This document shows, piece after piece, positions 26,637 to 35,430 of a DNA stretch of 64,000 bases. A model generated the notes under the pieces. It made no database searches. It had not been told where the DNA came from and saw nothing but the letters and a program-made list of their open reading frames with translations. Each line of letters opens with the position of its first letter. Position 1 is the stretch's first letter. Source of the DNA: Flavobacterium sp. (GTDB taxonomy: Bacteria > Bacteroidota > Bacteroidia > Flavobacteriales > Flavobacteriaceae). Position numbers and translations under genes: made by a program. The stretch is taken from contig JAGOAL010000005.1 of NCBI GenBank assembly GCA_017983975.1, forward strand, positions 1 through 64,000. Direction: 5' to 3'.

Positions 26637-26963
26637 CTAATTTTCCTTTGTGTAGAATTCTTCCAATACCTCTAACTCCGTTCTAAAAGCCAACATTTTA
26701 TCGCCAAATAATTGTAACCCTTCTTGGCGTAATTTTGGTGCATGATTTTGGTAATAGCTTTCTAATTTTGTTTTAGAATCGGTGAAATATTGAACGGCAT
26801 AGGTAGTACCACCCATTTCTTCTTCCACCAAAACCTTCACCATTTTAGCATGGGTAAACAAACCTGTTGCTAACACCTCATTAATATGTTTGTTTTGCAT
26901 CCATTTTAACCAATCGTGGTGAATGCTTTCGTCTACATTTATGGTTACGTTGTATATTATCAT
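26637..26963 (-). CDS. DUF4286 family protein
   Basis: A 108-residue protein with an N-terminal IIYNVTINVDESIHHDWLKW and YAVQYFTDSKTKLESYYQNH, the Bacteroidota DUF4286 pattern, a small ferredoxin-like (dimeric alpha/beta barrel) fold by shape. Function unknown. Its stop codon touches the start codon of rsmA, which suggests a single operon and perhaps a link to ribosome work. Confidence 0.88.
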   Translation of the reverse strand: MIIYNVTINVDESIHHDWLKWMQNKHINEVLATGLFTHAKMVKVLVEEEMGGTTYAVQYFTDSKTKLESYYQNHAPKLRQEGLQLFGDKMLAFRTELEVLEEFYTKEN

Positions 26964-26989
26964 TTTTAATAAATTTCAAGTTTACTATT

Positions 26990-27032
26990 ATAACGCAAAG
27001 AACGCTAAGTTTTTCGCAAAGGTCGCAAAGAA
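26990..27032. repeat. dispersed GCAAAG repeat
   Basis: Reads AACGCAAAGAACGCTAAG then TTTTTCGCAAAGGTCGCAAAG, an iterated CGCAAAG word. Sequences of this kind recur between genes in flavobacteria. It lies between the convergent or tandem ends of two minus-strand units and has no coding potential. Confidence 0.45.
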
Positions 27033-27063
27033 TAAAGGCAAAATTCAAACTTTATTTGAAAAA

Positions 27064-28845
27064 TTAAATCGTCGAATCACCTCGCAACGTTCGATATTGT
27101 TTTCTGCTTTCGGTAAAATACAAACTATCGGGATGTTCCAAGACTATTTTCTCATATAATTGTTTTGCTTTTTCGATATCTAAAAGATGCTTGCGATAAA
27201 TTTCTGCCGAAAAAAATAAGGCTTCATCTTTATAAATTCCGTCTTTGTGCTGTTCTAATATGTTTTGATAATATTGAATTGCTTTTGCATAATCGTTCTT
27301 TTCTTCGAAGATTTTACCTACTTTAAACAGTGTACTTTCTTCGATACTTTTGCCTTTGTGCTTTTGTAAAATAGTTAAAAAAGATTGCAAGGCTTCATCA
27401 TTTTTCTTTTGGTACAATTGGAAATCAGCTTTTGCATAATCTTGGAGCGCAATTCGTAAACTATCTTCTACCGAATTATCCTCGATTAATAAAAACAACT
27501 CAACTGCATCATTTGCTATCAATAAACTGGGCGATTGTTTTAAATTTTTTACTTGCTGTAATGTCCAATCGAAATCTCTTTTATAAAAGTTGGCTTTAGC
27601 TAATTTAAAACTTGCTTCATGGGCGATCACATCATTTTTTAAATTTTCTTCTACTTGAGCATAATATAAAATAGCTTGATTGAATTTTTCATCATACACC
27701 ATAATATCGGCTAATTCCATTTTAACTCTAGATTCTTCTCTGATGTTCAATGGTAATTGAAGGGCGTTTTGCAGAAGTTGTTTTCCTAAATTAGTTTGCT
27801 TTAAGTAAAAAGCCTCAAAATGGGCAGTAAGTATTTGAAGTTCCAAAGAAAAAGGAGTGATTCCATATTTTTTCAATAAACCTTGCAATTTTAAATCTAA
27901 GGCTAAATAATCCTTTTCTAATGCCAATTCAATTTCCATAGATACTAAAAAATGATGCGCTTGCATTTGTAAATCTAAGTTATCGGTATTTTCTAATACA
28001 AATGTTAGGATAGAAGTTGCCTCTTCATTTTGCTTTTCATCAATTGCCAATTTGGCGAGCGTGACGATGTTGTAAAAACTATCAGGATTTCGTTTGTAAA
28101 CCGCTTTTTCTTGTATAAATGCTTTTCCGTATTCTTTTTGTTGTACAAAGTACCAACTCAAAAATTGATTCCAATAGACATCTTGTGATTTTTGTGTTTT
28201 AAGTAATAGCCCTTTTTTAATTTCGTTAGCAAATGCTCCATCAACATCATCCAGTAAAAATCGGCTCAATTGATTTTGAACTAATGCTGTATTTTCTTGA
28301 TTTGCGTAACTATAATCGAGTAATTTTTGGAGCATTAGGTCTAGTTTTCCTAATTGCCCGTGAAGTAACGCTGATTGATAATCAAAATTTAGTTTTGGGT
28401 TTTTCTTTTGTGCCGTTTCATAGGCTTTTAATGCCCATTCTAATAAAACTTTCTTTTCAAAAGAATTAGCAACTTGATAGGCATAATTGGGTTCTTTTTC
28501 AACTTCTTGAATAGCCAAATCATAATTTTTTTCGGCTTTATCTGTGTTTTTCTGTAATTGATAATTATAGCCTAGTTCAATCAACAAAAGAGGTTGATTG
28601 TTTTTGTCTTTTCTTTTTATAATAACTTCTTCCGCTTTATCGTATTGTTTTAATTGTTGTTGGCATTCAATAATTTTTTGGAAAAAGAAAAAATTAGAAG
28701 GTTGCTTTTGGGAACTTTCTTCAAAAATAGTGAGCGCCTTTTCAAATTCGCCATCGTCAAAATATTGCAATGCCAGTTGCTCGTTTTGTGCCGAAACCCA
28801 AATCGATGACAATAAGAATAGGAAAAAAGCGATTTTTTGCAACAT
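27064..28845 (-). CDS. exported TPR protein
   Basis: A 593-residue protein with a signal peptide (MLQKIAFFLFLLSSIWVSAQ) and TPR repeats throughout (for example LALQYFDDGEFEKALTIFEE, KGKSIEESTLFKVGKIFEEK, YAKAIQYYQNILEQH). The last repeats resemble the Tol-Pal-associated YbgF/CpoB type, and an envelope scaffold role is inferred. It follows serS on the minus strand, with a perfect 12-bp dyad between the two. Confidence 0.88.
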   Translation of the reverse strand: MLQKIAFFLFLLSSIWVSAQNEQLALQYFDDGEFEKALTIFEESSQKQPSNFFFFQKIIECQQQLKQYDKAEEVIIKRKDKNNQPLLLIELGYNYQLQKNTDKAEKNYDLAIQEVEKEPNYAYQVANSFEKKVLLEWALKAYETAQKKNPKLNFDYQSALLHGQLGKLDLMLQKLLDYSYANQENTALVQNQLSRFLLDDVDGAFANEIKKGLLLKTQKSQDVYWNQFLSWYFVQQKEYGKAFIQEKAVYKRNPDSFYNIVTLAKLAIDEKQNEEATSILTFVLENTDNLDLQMQAHHFLVSMEIELALEKDYLALDLKLQGLLKKYGITPFSLELQILTAHFEAFYLKQTNLGKQLLQNALQLPLNIREESRVKMELADIMVYDEKFNQAILYYAQVEENLKNDVIAHEASFKLAKANFYKRDFDWTLQQVKNLKQSPSLLIANDAVELFLLIEDNSVEDSLRIALQDYAKADFQLYQKKNDEALQSFLTILQKHKGKSIEESTLFKVGKIFEEKNDYAKAIQYYQNILEQHKDGIYKDEALFFSAEIYRKHLLDIEKAKQLYEKIVLEHPDSLYFTESRKQYRTLRGDSTI

Positions 28846-28856
28846 AAATAAAACAA

Positions 28857-28902
28857 ATAATGTACTAATGTAACACTTTTTAGCGTTGAATTAGTACATT
28901 AT
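28857..28902. repeat. 12-bp perfect dyad between serS and the TPR gene
   Basis: Arms ATAATGTACTAA (28857-28868) and TTAGTACATTAT (28891-28902) flank 22 bases. It lies just upstream of the minus-strand TPR gene (start 28845) and downstream of serS. It could be an operator or a weak terminator; no clean T-run follows. Confidence 0.55.
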
Positions 28903-28919
28903 GTTATAAAGATTAACGT

Positions 28920-30191
28920 TTAGTTAATAATATCAAATCCGGTGTATTTTCTTAAAACTTCAGGAACCACAATGCCTTCAGGGGTTTGGTAGTTTTCTAA
29001 AATTCCAGCTAATACCCTAGGTAAAGCTAATGAACTTCCGTTTAAGGTGTGAGCTAATTGATTTTTACCGTCTTTATCCTTGAAACGTAATTTTAATCGA
29101 TTCGCCTGAAATGTTTCAAAGTTAGAAACCGAACTAATTTCTAACCAACGCTCTTGTGCGGTTGAATACACTTCGAAATCATAGGTTAAAGCTGAAGCAA
29201 AACTCATATCGCCACCACATAATCTTAAAATACGGTAAGGCAATTTCAATTCTTGTAATATTTCTTTTACGTGATCCACCATTCCGTCTAAAGCTTTGTA
29301 AGAATTATCAGGATGTTCAATGCGTACGATTTCTACTTTGTCAAATTGGTGTAAACGATTTAATCCGCGAACGTGCGCACCATACGATCCTGCTTCGCGA
29401 CGAAAACAGGGTGTATAGCCAGTACATAGAACAGGTAACTCATTTTCGTTCAATAAAACATCTCTAAAAATATTGGTTACCGGAACTTCAGCTGTTGGAA
29501 TTAAGTATAAATCATCTGCGCCTACATGGTACATTTGCCCTTCTTTATCGGGTAATTGACCGGTTCCAAAACCAGAAGCTTCGTTAACTAAATGCGGTAC
29601 TTGGTATTCTAAATAACCTGCATCGGTATTTTTATCTAAGAAATAAGTGATTAAAGCACGTTGCAATTTAGCGCCTTTTCCTTTGTAGACAGGGAAACCT
29701 GCTCCCGTTATTTTTACGCCTAATTCAAAATCAATTAAATCATATTTTTTGGCTAATTCCCAATGAGGTAATGCGCCTTCGTGTAATTTAGGGATTTCAC
29801 CTTCTTCAAAAACGTTTAGATTTTCCTCAGGTGTTTTCCCAACAGGAACAATATCCGCCGGAATATTAGGTAATTTATATAATTCGTCTTGTAGTTGTGA
29901 AGCAAAAGCGTTCAATACTTCGGTCAATTCTTTGTCTTTTTCACGAAGTTGAACCGATTTTTCTTTTAAAATTTCAGCTTTAGCTTTTTCTCCAGCTTTC
30001 ATTAAATCTCCAATGTCTTTGGATAGCTTATTAGATTCCGATTTAATAGTGTCTAATTCTGCTTGAGTGGCTCTTCTTTTTTCATCAAGTGCTATTACTT
30101 GATCAATAGCAGCTTTGGCATCAATGTTTTTTTTCGCCAATTTTTTAACTACCTCTTCTCTGTTTTCTCTAATGTAAGCTATTTGTAACAT
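28920..30191 (-). CDS. serS: seryl-tRNA synthetase
   Basis: A 423-residue class II synthetase that charges tRNA-Ser. The N-terminal coiled-coil arm (about residues 30-105) grips the tRNA long arm. The catalytic core has class II motifs: LIPTAEVPVTNIFRDVLLNE, CFRREAGSYGAHVRGLNRLH then QFDKVE (motif 2), and LNGSSLALPRVLAGILENYQ (motif 3). Normal length. A TAAATTTG element (complement of 30213-30220) lies 22 bases before the start. Confidence 0.98.
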   Translation of the reverse strand: MLQIAYIRENREEVVKKLAKKNIDAKAAIDQVIALDEKRRATQAELDTIKSESNKLSKDIGDLMKAGEKAKAEILKEKSVQLREKDKELTEVLNAFASQLQDELYKLPNIPADIVPVGKTPEENLNVFEEGEIPKLHEGALPHWELAKKYDLIDFELGVKITGAGFPVYKGKGAKLQRALITYFLDKNTDAGYLEYQVPHLVNEASGFGTGQLPDKEGQMYHVGADDLYLIPTAEVPVTNIFRDVLLNENELPVLCTGYTPCFRREAGSYGAHVRGLNRLHQFDKVEIVRIEHPDNSYKALDGMVDHVKEILQELKLPYRILRLCGGDMSFASALTYDFEVYSTAQERWLEISSVSNFETFQANRLKLRFKDKDGKNQLAHTLNGSSLALPRVLAGILENYQTPEGIVVPEVLRKYTGFDIIN

Positions 30192-30212
30192 GTCTGTTGG
30201 ATTTTAAAGTGA

Positions 30213-30220
30213 CAAATTTA
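30213..30220 (-). promoter_or_regulatory. -7 element TAAATTTG for serS
   Basis: Exact TAnnTTTG match on the minus strand upstream of serS. A TTG lies 23 bases further up (complement of 30244-30246), a little far. Confidence 0.4.
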
Positions 30221-30417
30221 AGAAATTGGATTCAGATATTTGCCAAAAAAACAAAATGCTATTTTGATACTGTATATCTATGAATTTCAGCAAGAAAAGA
30301 TTTTAAAAAATGAATATTTTATAATATATTCGCTACAACTTTACAATTCTGAATTTTTATTATCGTTTTTTAAAACTACAAATTGTAAAATCCCTAAAAT
30401 TTACCAACTTATTTGGC

Positions 30418-32358
30418 ATGAAAAAAAACATAACATACCTATTCCTTTTACTGACATTTTTTGGATTCTCACAATCTGAGTCTGAAGAATTTGATCGAAT
30501 GGTTGAATCAGAAATGAAGTCCGCTTCTTCGCTCATGCAACTTGCAGTTAATCCAAATACACAAAATTATGATGTGACTTATTGCGAACTTCGTTTTACA
30601 GTTAATCCAAGTGTTTTATCTGTTAGCGGAAATGTAAAAACTACTTTTACTTCACTGACAAATAATATGTCAACAGTGACTTTTGATTTTTATAAAAAAA
30701 CAACTAGTCCGTTTACAATTTCATCTGTAAAAATTAATAATGTAGCAACAACTTTTTCTCATAATGCTACACATGAATTAGTTATTAATTTGCCATCAAC
30801 ACTTAATACAGGTGATAGCGCTACCGCAGAAATAATCTACAGTGGAGTACCCTCAACACTTGAAGGGGCTTTTTCAATTGGCACACACAATTCAAATCCG
30901 GTACTTTGGACACTTTCGGAGCCTTTCGGAGCTAGAGACTGGTGGCCGTGTAAACAAGATCTTAATGATAAAATTTCCAGCATTGATGTTTATATAACTG
31001 CACCGTCTGCTTATGTTAGTGTTTCAAATGGATTAGAAGTTTCACAAACTATTTCTGGGACAGATAAAACAACTCATTTTTATCACAATTATCCAATTCC
31101 AGCTTATTTAGTTGCTATTGCGGTTACAAATTATCAAATATATAATCAGCAAGGAGGTTTAGGAACAACAGCAAGTCCTTATTTTCCTATAGTGAATTAT
31201 ATTTATCCTGAGGAGGCGACCTCTTCAATAAGTAGTTTATCTGTAACACCTGATATTATTAATTTTTATGAAACAATTGTAGGAAATTACCCTTTTAGAA
31301 CTGAAAAATATGGCCATGCAAGAGCGGGGTTAAATGGCGGCATGGAACACACAACAGTCTCTTTTATGAACAGCTGGGGACGCTCATTAATTGCGCATGA
31401 AATGGCGCATCAATGGTTTGGAAATAAAATAACCTGTGGCACATGGAAAGATATTTGGTTAAACGAAGGAATTACAGAATATTTAGCGGGTTTAGATGTT
31501 GAAAATTATGCTGGTTTAACAGGTTTTGTAACCTGGAAAAATGGAAAAATAAATAACATTACTTCAGTCACAAATGGAGCCGTTTATTTAACAGATGCAG
31601 AAGCTTTAAGTGTAAACAGAATTTTTAGTCCTCGACTTACATATAATAAAGGTTCTATGGTTACCCATATGTTGCGATGGAAAATGGGAGATACGGCATT
31701 TTTTCAGGCATTAAGAAATTATTTAAATGATTCAAATTTAGCTTATGGATATGCTATTACAACTGATTTTAAAGCACATTTAGAAGCGGTTCATGGAAAT
31801 AGTTTAACGGAATTTTTTAATGATTGGGTGTACGATCAAGGATATCCTACTTATACAATTACGGCGCAGAATTGGGGAGCGGGTCAAGCAAAAATAACGG
31901 TGAATCAAACGCAATCTGATCCTAGTAGTGTTGCTTATTTTGAAATACCTTTAGAGATTAGATTATCAGGAGTTGGTGGGGTAACTCACGATGTTGTAGT
32001 AAATAATACCGGCAATGGGCAAGAGTTCATCGTATCGGTGCCGTTTGTTGTTACCGGAGTAACTTTTGACCCAAACAAACACATCATATCTAAAAACAAT
32101 GTGGCTACTTTAGCAAGTAATTCTTTCGATTTAGATCAAACAGTTTCAGTTTATCCAAATCCAGCAAATGATATTTTGCATATTATGATGCCAACTAGTG
32201 TTCAATTAGAAAAGGTCGAAATTTTTAATACTTTAGGACAACTAGTAGGACAAAAAACAGATCATGATTTTTCGATTTCGGAATTAGCTTCGGGCATTCA
32301 TTTGCTTAAAATCACTACTTCGGAAGGTGTAATTCATAAAAATTTTGTAAAAAAATAG
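30418..32358 (+). CDS. M1 family metallopeptidase with T9SS sorting domain
   Basis: A 646-residue secreted zinc aminopeptidase. It has a signal peptide (to about residue 19, FFGFSQ), an N-terminal beta domain, then the M1 core. The zinc site is His327, Glu328, His331 (HEMAH) and Glu350 (WLNEGITE). The exopeptidase motif appears as LNGGMEHTT (His for the usual Asn). The last 70 or so residues (VSVYPNPANDILHI, IFNTLGQLV, ISELASGIHLLKI) form a type A sorting signal for the type IX secretion system, so it is exported across the outer membrane. A terminator follows. Confidence 0.95.
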   Translation: MKKNITYLFLLLTFFGFSQSESEEFDRMVESEMKSASSLMQLAVNPNTQNYDVTYCELRFTVNPSVLSVSGNVKTTFTSLTNNMSTVTFDFYKKTTSPFTISSVKINNVATTFSHNATHELVINLPSTLNTGDSATAEIIYSGVPSTLEGAFSIGTHNSNPVLWTLSEPFGARDWWPCKQDLNDKISSIDVYITAPSAYVSVSNGLEVSQTISGTDKTTHFYHNYPIPAYLVAIAVTNYQIYNQQGGLGTTASPYFPIVNYIYPEEATSSISSLSVTPDIINFYETIVGNYPFRTEKYGHARAGLNGGMEHTTVSFMNSWGRSLIAHEMAHQWFGNKITCGTWKDIWLNEGITEYLAGLDVENYAGLTGFVTWKNGKINNITSVTNGAVYLTDAEALSVNRIFSPRLTYNKGSMVTHMLRWKMGDTAFFQALRNYLNDSNLAYGYAITTDFKAHLEAVHGNSLTEFFNDWVYDQGYPTYTITAQNWGAGQAKITVNQTQSDPSSVAYFEIPLEIRLSGVGGVTHDVVVNNTGNGQEFIVSVPFVVTGVTFDPNKHIISKNNVATLASNSFDLDQTVSVYPNPANDILHIMMPTSVQLEKVEIFNTLGQLVGQKTDHDFSISELASGIHLLKITTSEGVIHKNFVKK

Positions 32359-32376
32359 TACATCAAAAAAATAGTA

Positions 32377-32406
32377 TTGAAAAGTAAGGTGAAAACCTTA
32401 CTTTTG
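32377..32406 (+). promoter_or_regulatory. rseP promoter
   Basis: TTG at 32377-32379 and TACTTTTG at 32399-32406 with 19 bases between, an excellent Bacteroidota -33/-7 pair, 22 bases before the rseP ATG. The upstream gene's terminator stem lies inside the spacer. Confidence 0.7.
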
Positions 32407-32410
32407 TTTT
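32380..32410 (+). terminator. rho-independent terminator after the M1 peptidase gene
   Basis: An 11-bp perfect stem (32380-32390 with 32395-32405; AAAAGTAAGGT), GAAA tetraloop and a T-rich tail. It overlaps the rseP promoter. Confidence 0.85.
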
Positions 32411-32428
32411 TTAAATAAAAACACAGTA

Positions 32429-33754
32429 ATGATTCAAGTAGCACAAATATTATTTATTTTATCGGTATTAGTAATTCTTCACGAATTCGGGCATTATATC
32501 ACCGCCAAAATGTTTAAAGTACGCGTAGAAAAATTCTATTTATTCATGGATGCGGGGTTTTCGCTGTTTAAGAAAAAAATTGGAGAAACAGAATGGGGTA
32601 TCGGATGGTTGCCGTTAGGTGGTTATGTAAAACTTTCGGGAATGATTGACGAAAGTTTAGATACCGAACAAATGAGTGGCGAAGCTCAACCATGGGAATT
32701 TCGATCTAAACCAGCTTGGCAACGTTTAATTATTATGTTGGGCGGAATTATCGTGAATATAATTTTAGCTTGGTTCATTTTTACAATTTTATATGCTACT
32801 GTAGGTCAAAAGTATATTGCAACCGAAAAAATTCAGGAAAACGGATTAGCATTTGGCGAAGTAGGGCATAAAGCAGGTTTTAGAAATGGCGATAAAATTC
32901 TTTCGGTAGATGGAAAATATCAGCCTAGTTTTAATCGAATGACATTAGATGTTTTGCTTGGCGATAAAGTTGAAGTAGAGCGAAATGGCGCAAAAGTAGA
33001 TGTAATTTTAACCGACGAAATGAAAGGTGAAATCATCAGTAAAGAAGGGAAAGAGTTTGTTGGTCCACGTTTTTCAAATACAGTAATTGATTCTGTTGTT
33101 CCTAAATCATTTGCCGAGCTAGCCGGCTTAAAGAAAGGTGACAAAATTAAAGCAATAAATGGCAAAGCATTTGTGTTCTATGATGAATTTAAAGATTCGA
33201 TTTCAAAACATAAAAATGACAGCATTTCTTTATCCGTTTTAAGAGGAGCTGAAACAGTTGTGTTAAAAGCTAAAGTCGATAAAGAAGGTAAGTTAGGATT
33301 TGTAAATAAGCCAATCGATAAACTTGACTATGAAGTTAACAATAAGATGTCATTTGGGCAAGCCATTCCTGCAGCGGTTAACGAATCATGGTCATTATTG
33401 GTATACAACGTAAAACAGTTCAAATTAATTTTACGACCAAAAACAGAAGCTTACAAACACGTTCAAAGCCCTATAGGAATTGCGCGTCGTTTACCAGACA
33501 CATGGAATTGGGAGTTTATTTGGAATTTTACGGCCTTGTTTTCTATCGGATTGGCATTTATGAACTTATTACCAATTCCTGGACTAGATGGTGGACACGC
33601 TTTATTTACCATTGCAGAAATGATAACGGGCAGAAAATTATCAGACAAAGCCATGGGGTATGTTCAAACAGGCGGAATGATTATTTTACTTTCATTGATG
33701 GCGCTTACTTTTGGAAAAGACATTTATCAATTAATTATCGATAAACTTTTGTAA
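32429..33754 (+). CDS. rseP: site-2 protease RseP
   Basis: A 441-residue intramembrane zinc metalloprotease. The catalytic HEFGH is at residues 18-22 in the first membrane helix, and the third ligand is in MNLLPIPGLDGGH near the C-terminal helices. Two PDZ-like regions lie between (about 125-215 and 220-300). Family members cut anti-sigma factors and leftover signal peptides within the inner membrane. It has its own promoter just upstream. Confidence 0.96.
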   Translation: MIQVAQILFILSVLVILHEFGHYITAKMFKVRVEKFYLFMDAGFSLFKKKIGETEWGIGWLPLGGYVKLSGMIDESLDTEQMSGEAQPWEFRSKPAWQRLIIMLGGIIVNIILAWFIFTILYATVGQKYIATEKIQENGLAFGEVGHKAGFRNGDKILSVDGKYQPSFNRMTLDVLLGDKVEVERNGAKVDVILTDEMKGEIISKEGKEFVGPRFSNTVIDSVVPKSFAELAGLKKGDKIKAINGKAFVFYDEFKDSISKHKNDSISLSVLRGAETVVLKAKVDKEGKLGFVNKPIDKLDYEVNNKMSFGQAIPAAVNESWSLLVYNVKQFKLILRPKTEAYKHVQSPIGIARRLPDTWNWEFIWNFTALFSIGLAFMNLLPIPGLDGGHALFTIAEMITGRKLSDKAMGYVQTGGMIILLSLMALTFGKDIYQLIIDKLL

Positions 33755-33771
33755 TTTTTACAGTAAATAAT

Positions 33772-33801
33772 TTGCGTTAATAAAAAATCAGTTTATATTT
33801 G
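33772..33801 (+). promoter_or_regulatory. tRNA-Asn promoter
   Basis: TTG at 33772-33774 and TATATTTG at 33794-33801, 19 bases apart, about 25 bases before the first tRNA-Asn. Exact match to the Bacteroidota consensus. Confidence 0.8.
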
Positions 33802-33825
33802 CACTCGCTAAAAAGATAAACATTT

Positions 33826-33899
33826 TCCTCCTTAGCTCAGTTGGTTAGAGCATCTGACTGTTAATCAGAGGGTCCTTGGTTCGAGCCCAAGAGGGGGAG
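33826..33899 (+). tRNA. tRNA-Asn (GTT), copy 1
   Basis: 74 bases ending in discriminator G. Acceptor stem TCCTCCT/AGGGGGA, D arm GCTC-AGTTGGTTA-GAGC, anticodon loop CTGTTAA with GTT, and T loop TTCGAGC. The CCA end is not encoded. It is identical to the second copy 35 bases downstream. Confidence 0.97.
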
Positions 33900-33934
33900 C
33901 AACTTTTTAGCACAATATAAACCTTTGAGGTGAT

Positions 33935-34008
33935 TCCTCCTTAGCTCAGTTGGTTAGAGCATCTGACTGTTAATCAGAGGGTCCTTGGTTCGAGCCCAAG
34001 AGGGGGAG
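33935..34008 (+). tRNA. tRNA-Asn (GTT), copy 2
   Basis: Identical to copy 1 over its 74 bases. The last 8 bases and 7 following bases (34001-34015) are repeated at 35405-35419, which marks this gene as the probable target of an integration event. Confidence 0.97.
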
Positions 34009-34015
34009 CAAAAAG
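34001..34015 (+). repeat. putative att site, tRNA-proximal copy
   Basis: AGGGGGAGCAAAAAG: the 3-prime end of the second tRNA-Asn plus 7 bases. An exact 15-base copy is at 35405-35419. Together they bracket the MerR and SDR genes. Confidence 0.65.
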
Positions 34016-34018
34016 CAA

Positions 34019-34049
34019 AAAGCCTTTACAGCAATGTAAGGGCTTTTTT
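34019..34049 (+). terminator. terminator of the tRNA-Asn transcript
   Basis: A 12-bp stem (34019-34030 with 34035-34046, one G-T pair), GCAA tetraloop and T-run. It ends the tRNA pair and could also serve the convergent MerR gene. Confidence 0.88.
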
Positions 34050-34058
34050 ATTTTAGAA

Positions 34059-34421
34059 TTAACACTTATCGTTTAGGACATCTTTCTTGAACGCATCTAT
34101 TTGTTTTTTCATTTCTTTAATTTCCTTCATCTTCTGTTCAAGAGAATGTAATTTTTCATCGAGAATATTTAATTTTTCTTCTTTGCTGAATCTATTATTG
34201 TACCAAGCATCTATGAGTTGTCCTATTTCTCTTATGGTGAACCCAACAGATTTAGCATCGCTAATGAATTCCAATTTTTCAATTGTTTCTTCATCGTAGT
34301 GAAAATAATTATTTGATTTGATAGATTCGTCTCGCTTTCCTTCAATCAATCCTGATTTTTCATAAAAGCGAATCGTATGGGCAGAAATCCCGGTAATTTT
34401 AGCTATTTCATTTATTAACAT
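34059..34421 (-). CDS. MerR family transcriptional regulator
   Basis: A 120-residue regulator. The N-terminal winged helix-turn-helix is INEIAKITGISAHTIRFYEK, then SGLI. A dimerising coiled coil (about 80-118) follows. There is no Cys-rich metal site at the C-terminus except the terminal Cys, so an organic or redox signal is more likely than a metal. It is divergent from the SDR gene with 107 bases between, which suggests it controls that gene. It lies inside the putative tRNA-Asn islet. Confidence 0.92.
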   Translation of the reverse strand: MLINEIAKITGISAHTIRFYEKSGLIEGKRDESIKSNNYFHYDEETIEKLEFISDAKSVGFTIREIGQLIDAWYNNRFSKEEKLNILDEKLHSLEQKMKEIKEMKKQIDAFKKDVLNDKC

Positions 34422-34462
34422 AATGCAAATATAAAAAATTATAAAAAAATAACAACTATAGA

Positions 34463-34506
34463 CTACACTCTAATGTTGTAGGTTTCAATTTATACCACTA
34501 CGTTTG
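34463..34506 (+). promoter_or_regulatory. SDR promoter and putative MerR operator
   Basis: TTG at 34476-34478 and TACGTTTG at 34499-34506 (20 bases apart) form a good promoter for the SDR gene. The dyad CTACA-9-TGTAG (34463-34481) overlaps the -33 box. MerR proteins usually bind between the two boxes, so the exact operator is uncertain. Confidence 0.5.
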
Positions 34507-34528
34507 TTCAAATTAAAAATACAATCAT

Positions 34529-35344
34529 ATGAAAAAGACAATTTTAATTACAGGAACTTCAAGCGGGATTGGGAAATCAACCGTTATTGAATTTGCAAAA
34601 AATGGATGGAATGTAATTGCTACCCAAAGAAATCCTGAAAAGGAAACTGACTTTAAGATCTATAATAATGTCAAACTTTATTCATTAGATGTTACGAACC
34701 TTGATAGTATCACACAAGTATTTAAGAAAGTAAAAGAAGAATTTGGAACTATTGATGTTGTGTTAAATAATGCTGGTTATGGAGTTGATGGAGCTTTTGA
34801 AGCAATGTCTGATGAAGTAATTGAAAATCAATTCAATACAAATGTTTTTGGATTAATGCGAGTGACAAGAGAGGCAATAAAAGTGATGCGACCTTCCGGT
34901 GGCGGAACAATCATTCAAATTTCAAGTATGGGTGGAAAAATCACTTTCCCATTATACAGCATTTATCATGCAACAAAATTTGCTGTTGAGGGTTTTACAG
35001 AGTCATTACATTATGAATTAGCACAATTTAACATTAAGTTAAAACTTATTGAGCCTGGACCAATAGTAACTGATTTTTATGGAAGAAGCAGACAATTCAT
35101 TAAACCCGATTATACAAGTGATTATGATATGTTTATTTCAAAATTTAATGCTGCTGCAGAAAAAGTTATGAAAGATGCAGAGGGACCTGAAGTGGTTGCT
35201 AAAACAATTTTTATTGCCGCAACAGACAATAGTAATAAAATGCGATATGCTATTGGGAAGCCCGGTCCAATGCTATTAAAGCTTAGAAAATTACTTTCTG
35301 ATAAATTCTATTTCTTATTGGTTAGAAAAAGTTACAACATTTAA
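34529..35344 (+). CDS. short-chain dehydrogenase/reductase
   Basis: A 271-residue classical SDR. The cofactor motif TGTSSGIG is at residues 8-15, then NNAGYG, and the catalytic Ser and YxxxK in QISSMGGKITFPLYSIYHAT then K. The Arg after the first beta strand region (ATQRNPEKE) favours NADP. The substrate is unknown. It is divergent from the MerR gene, and regulator and enzyme travel together between two copies of a tRNA end. Confidence 0.92.
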   Translation: MKKTILITGTSSGIGKSTVIEFAKNGWNVIATQRNPEKETDFKIYNNVKLYSLDVTNLDSITQVFKKVKEEFGTIDVVLNNAGYGVDGAFEAMSDEVIENQFNTNVFGLMRVTREAIKVMRPSGGGTIIQISSMGGKITFPLYSIYHATKFAVEGFTESLHYELAQFNIKLKLIEPGPIVTDFYGRSRQFIKPDYTSDYDMFISKFNAAAEKVMKDAEGPEVVAKTIFIAATDNSNKMRYAIGKPGPMLLKLRKLLSDKFYFLLVRKSYNI

Positions 35345-35404
35345 CTTTTTTTTTCTAATAGTTAAGTAAATTATCATCGCATCAAAATTGTAACTTTCTC
35401 CAAT

Positions 35405-35419
35405 AGGGGGAGCAAAAAG
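35405..35419 (+). repeat. putative att site, distal copy
   Basis: An exact 15-base copy of the tRNA-Asn 3-prime end and flank (34001-34015) with no tRNA in front of it. It marks the far border of the MerR/SDR islet. Confidence 0.65.
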
Positions 35420-35430
35420 ACCTACCAGAA

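Noticed and set aside
26990..27032. GCAAAG-rich sequence as coding 78-codon ORF (26923-27159)
   Set aside because: It overlaps two minus-strand genes and is a dispersed intergenic repeat without a protein pattern.
30240..30479. 79-codon ORF between serS and the M1 peptidase
   Set aside because: Overlaps the M1 signal-peptide region in another frame and consists of AT-rich low-complexity residues.
34059..34421. MerR protein as a mercury or copper sensor
   Set aside because: It lacks the paired Cys residues of the metal-binding loop; it has only the terminal Cys.
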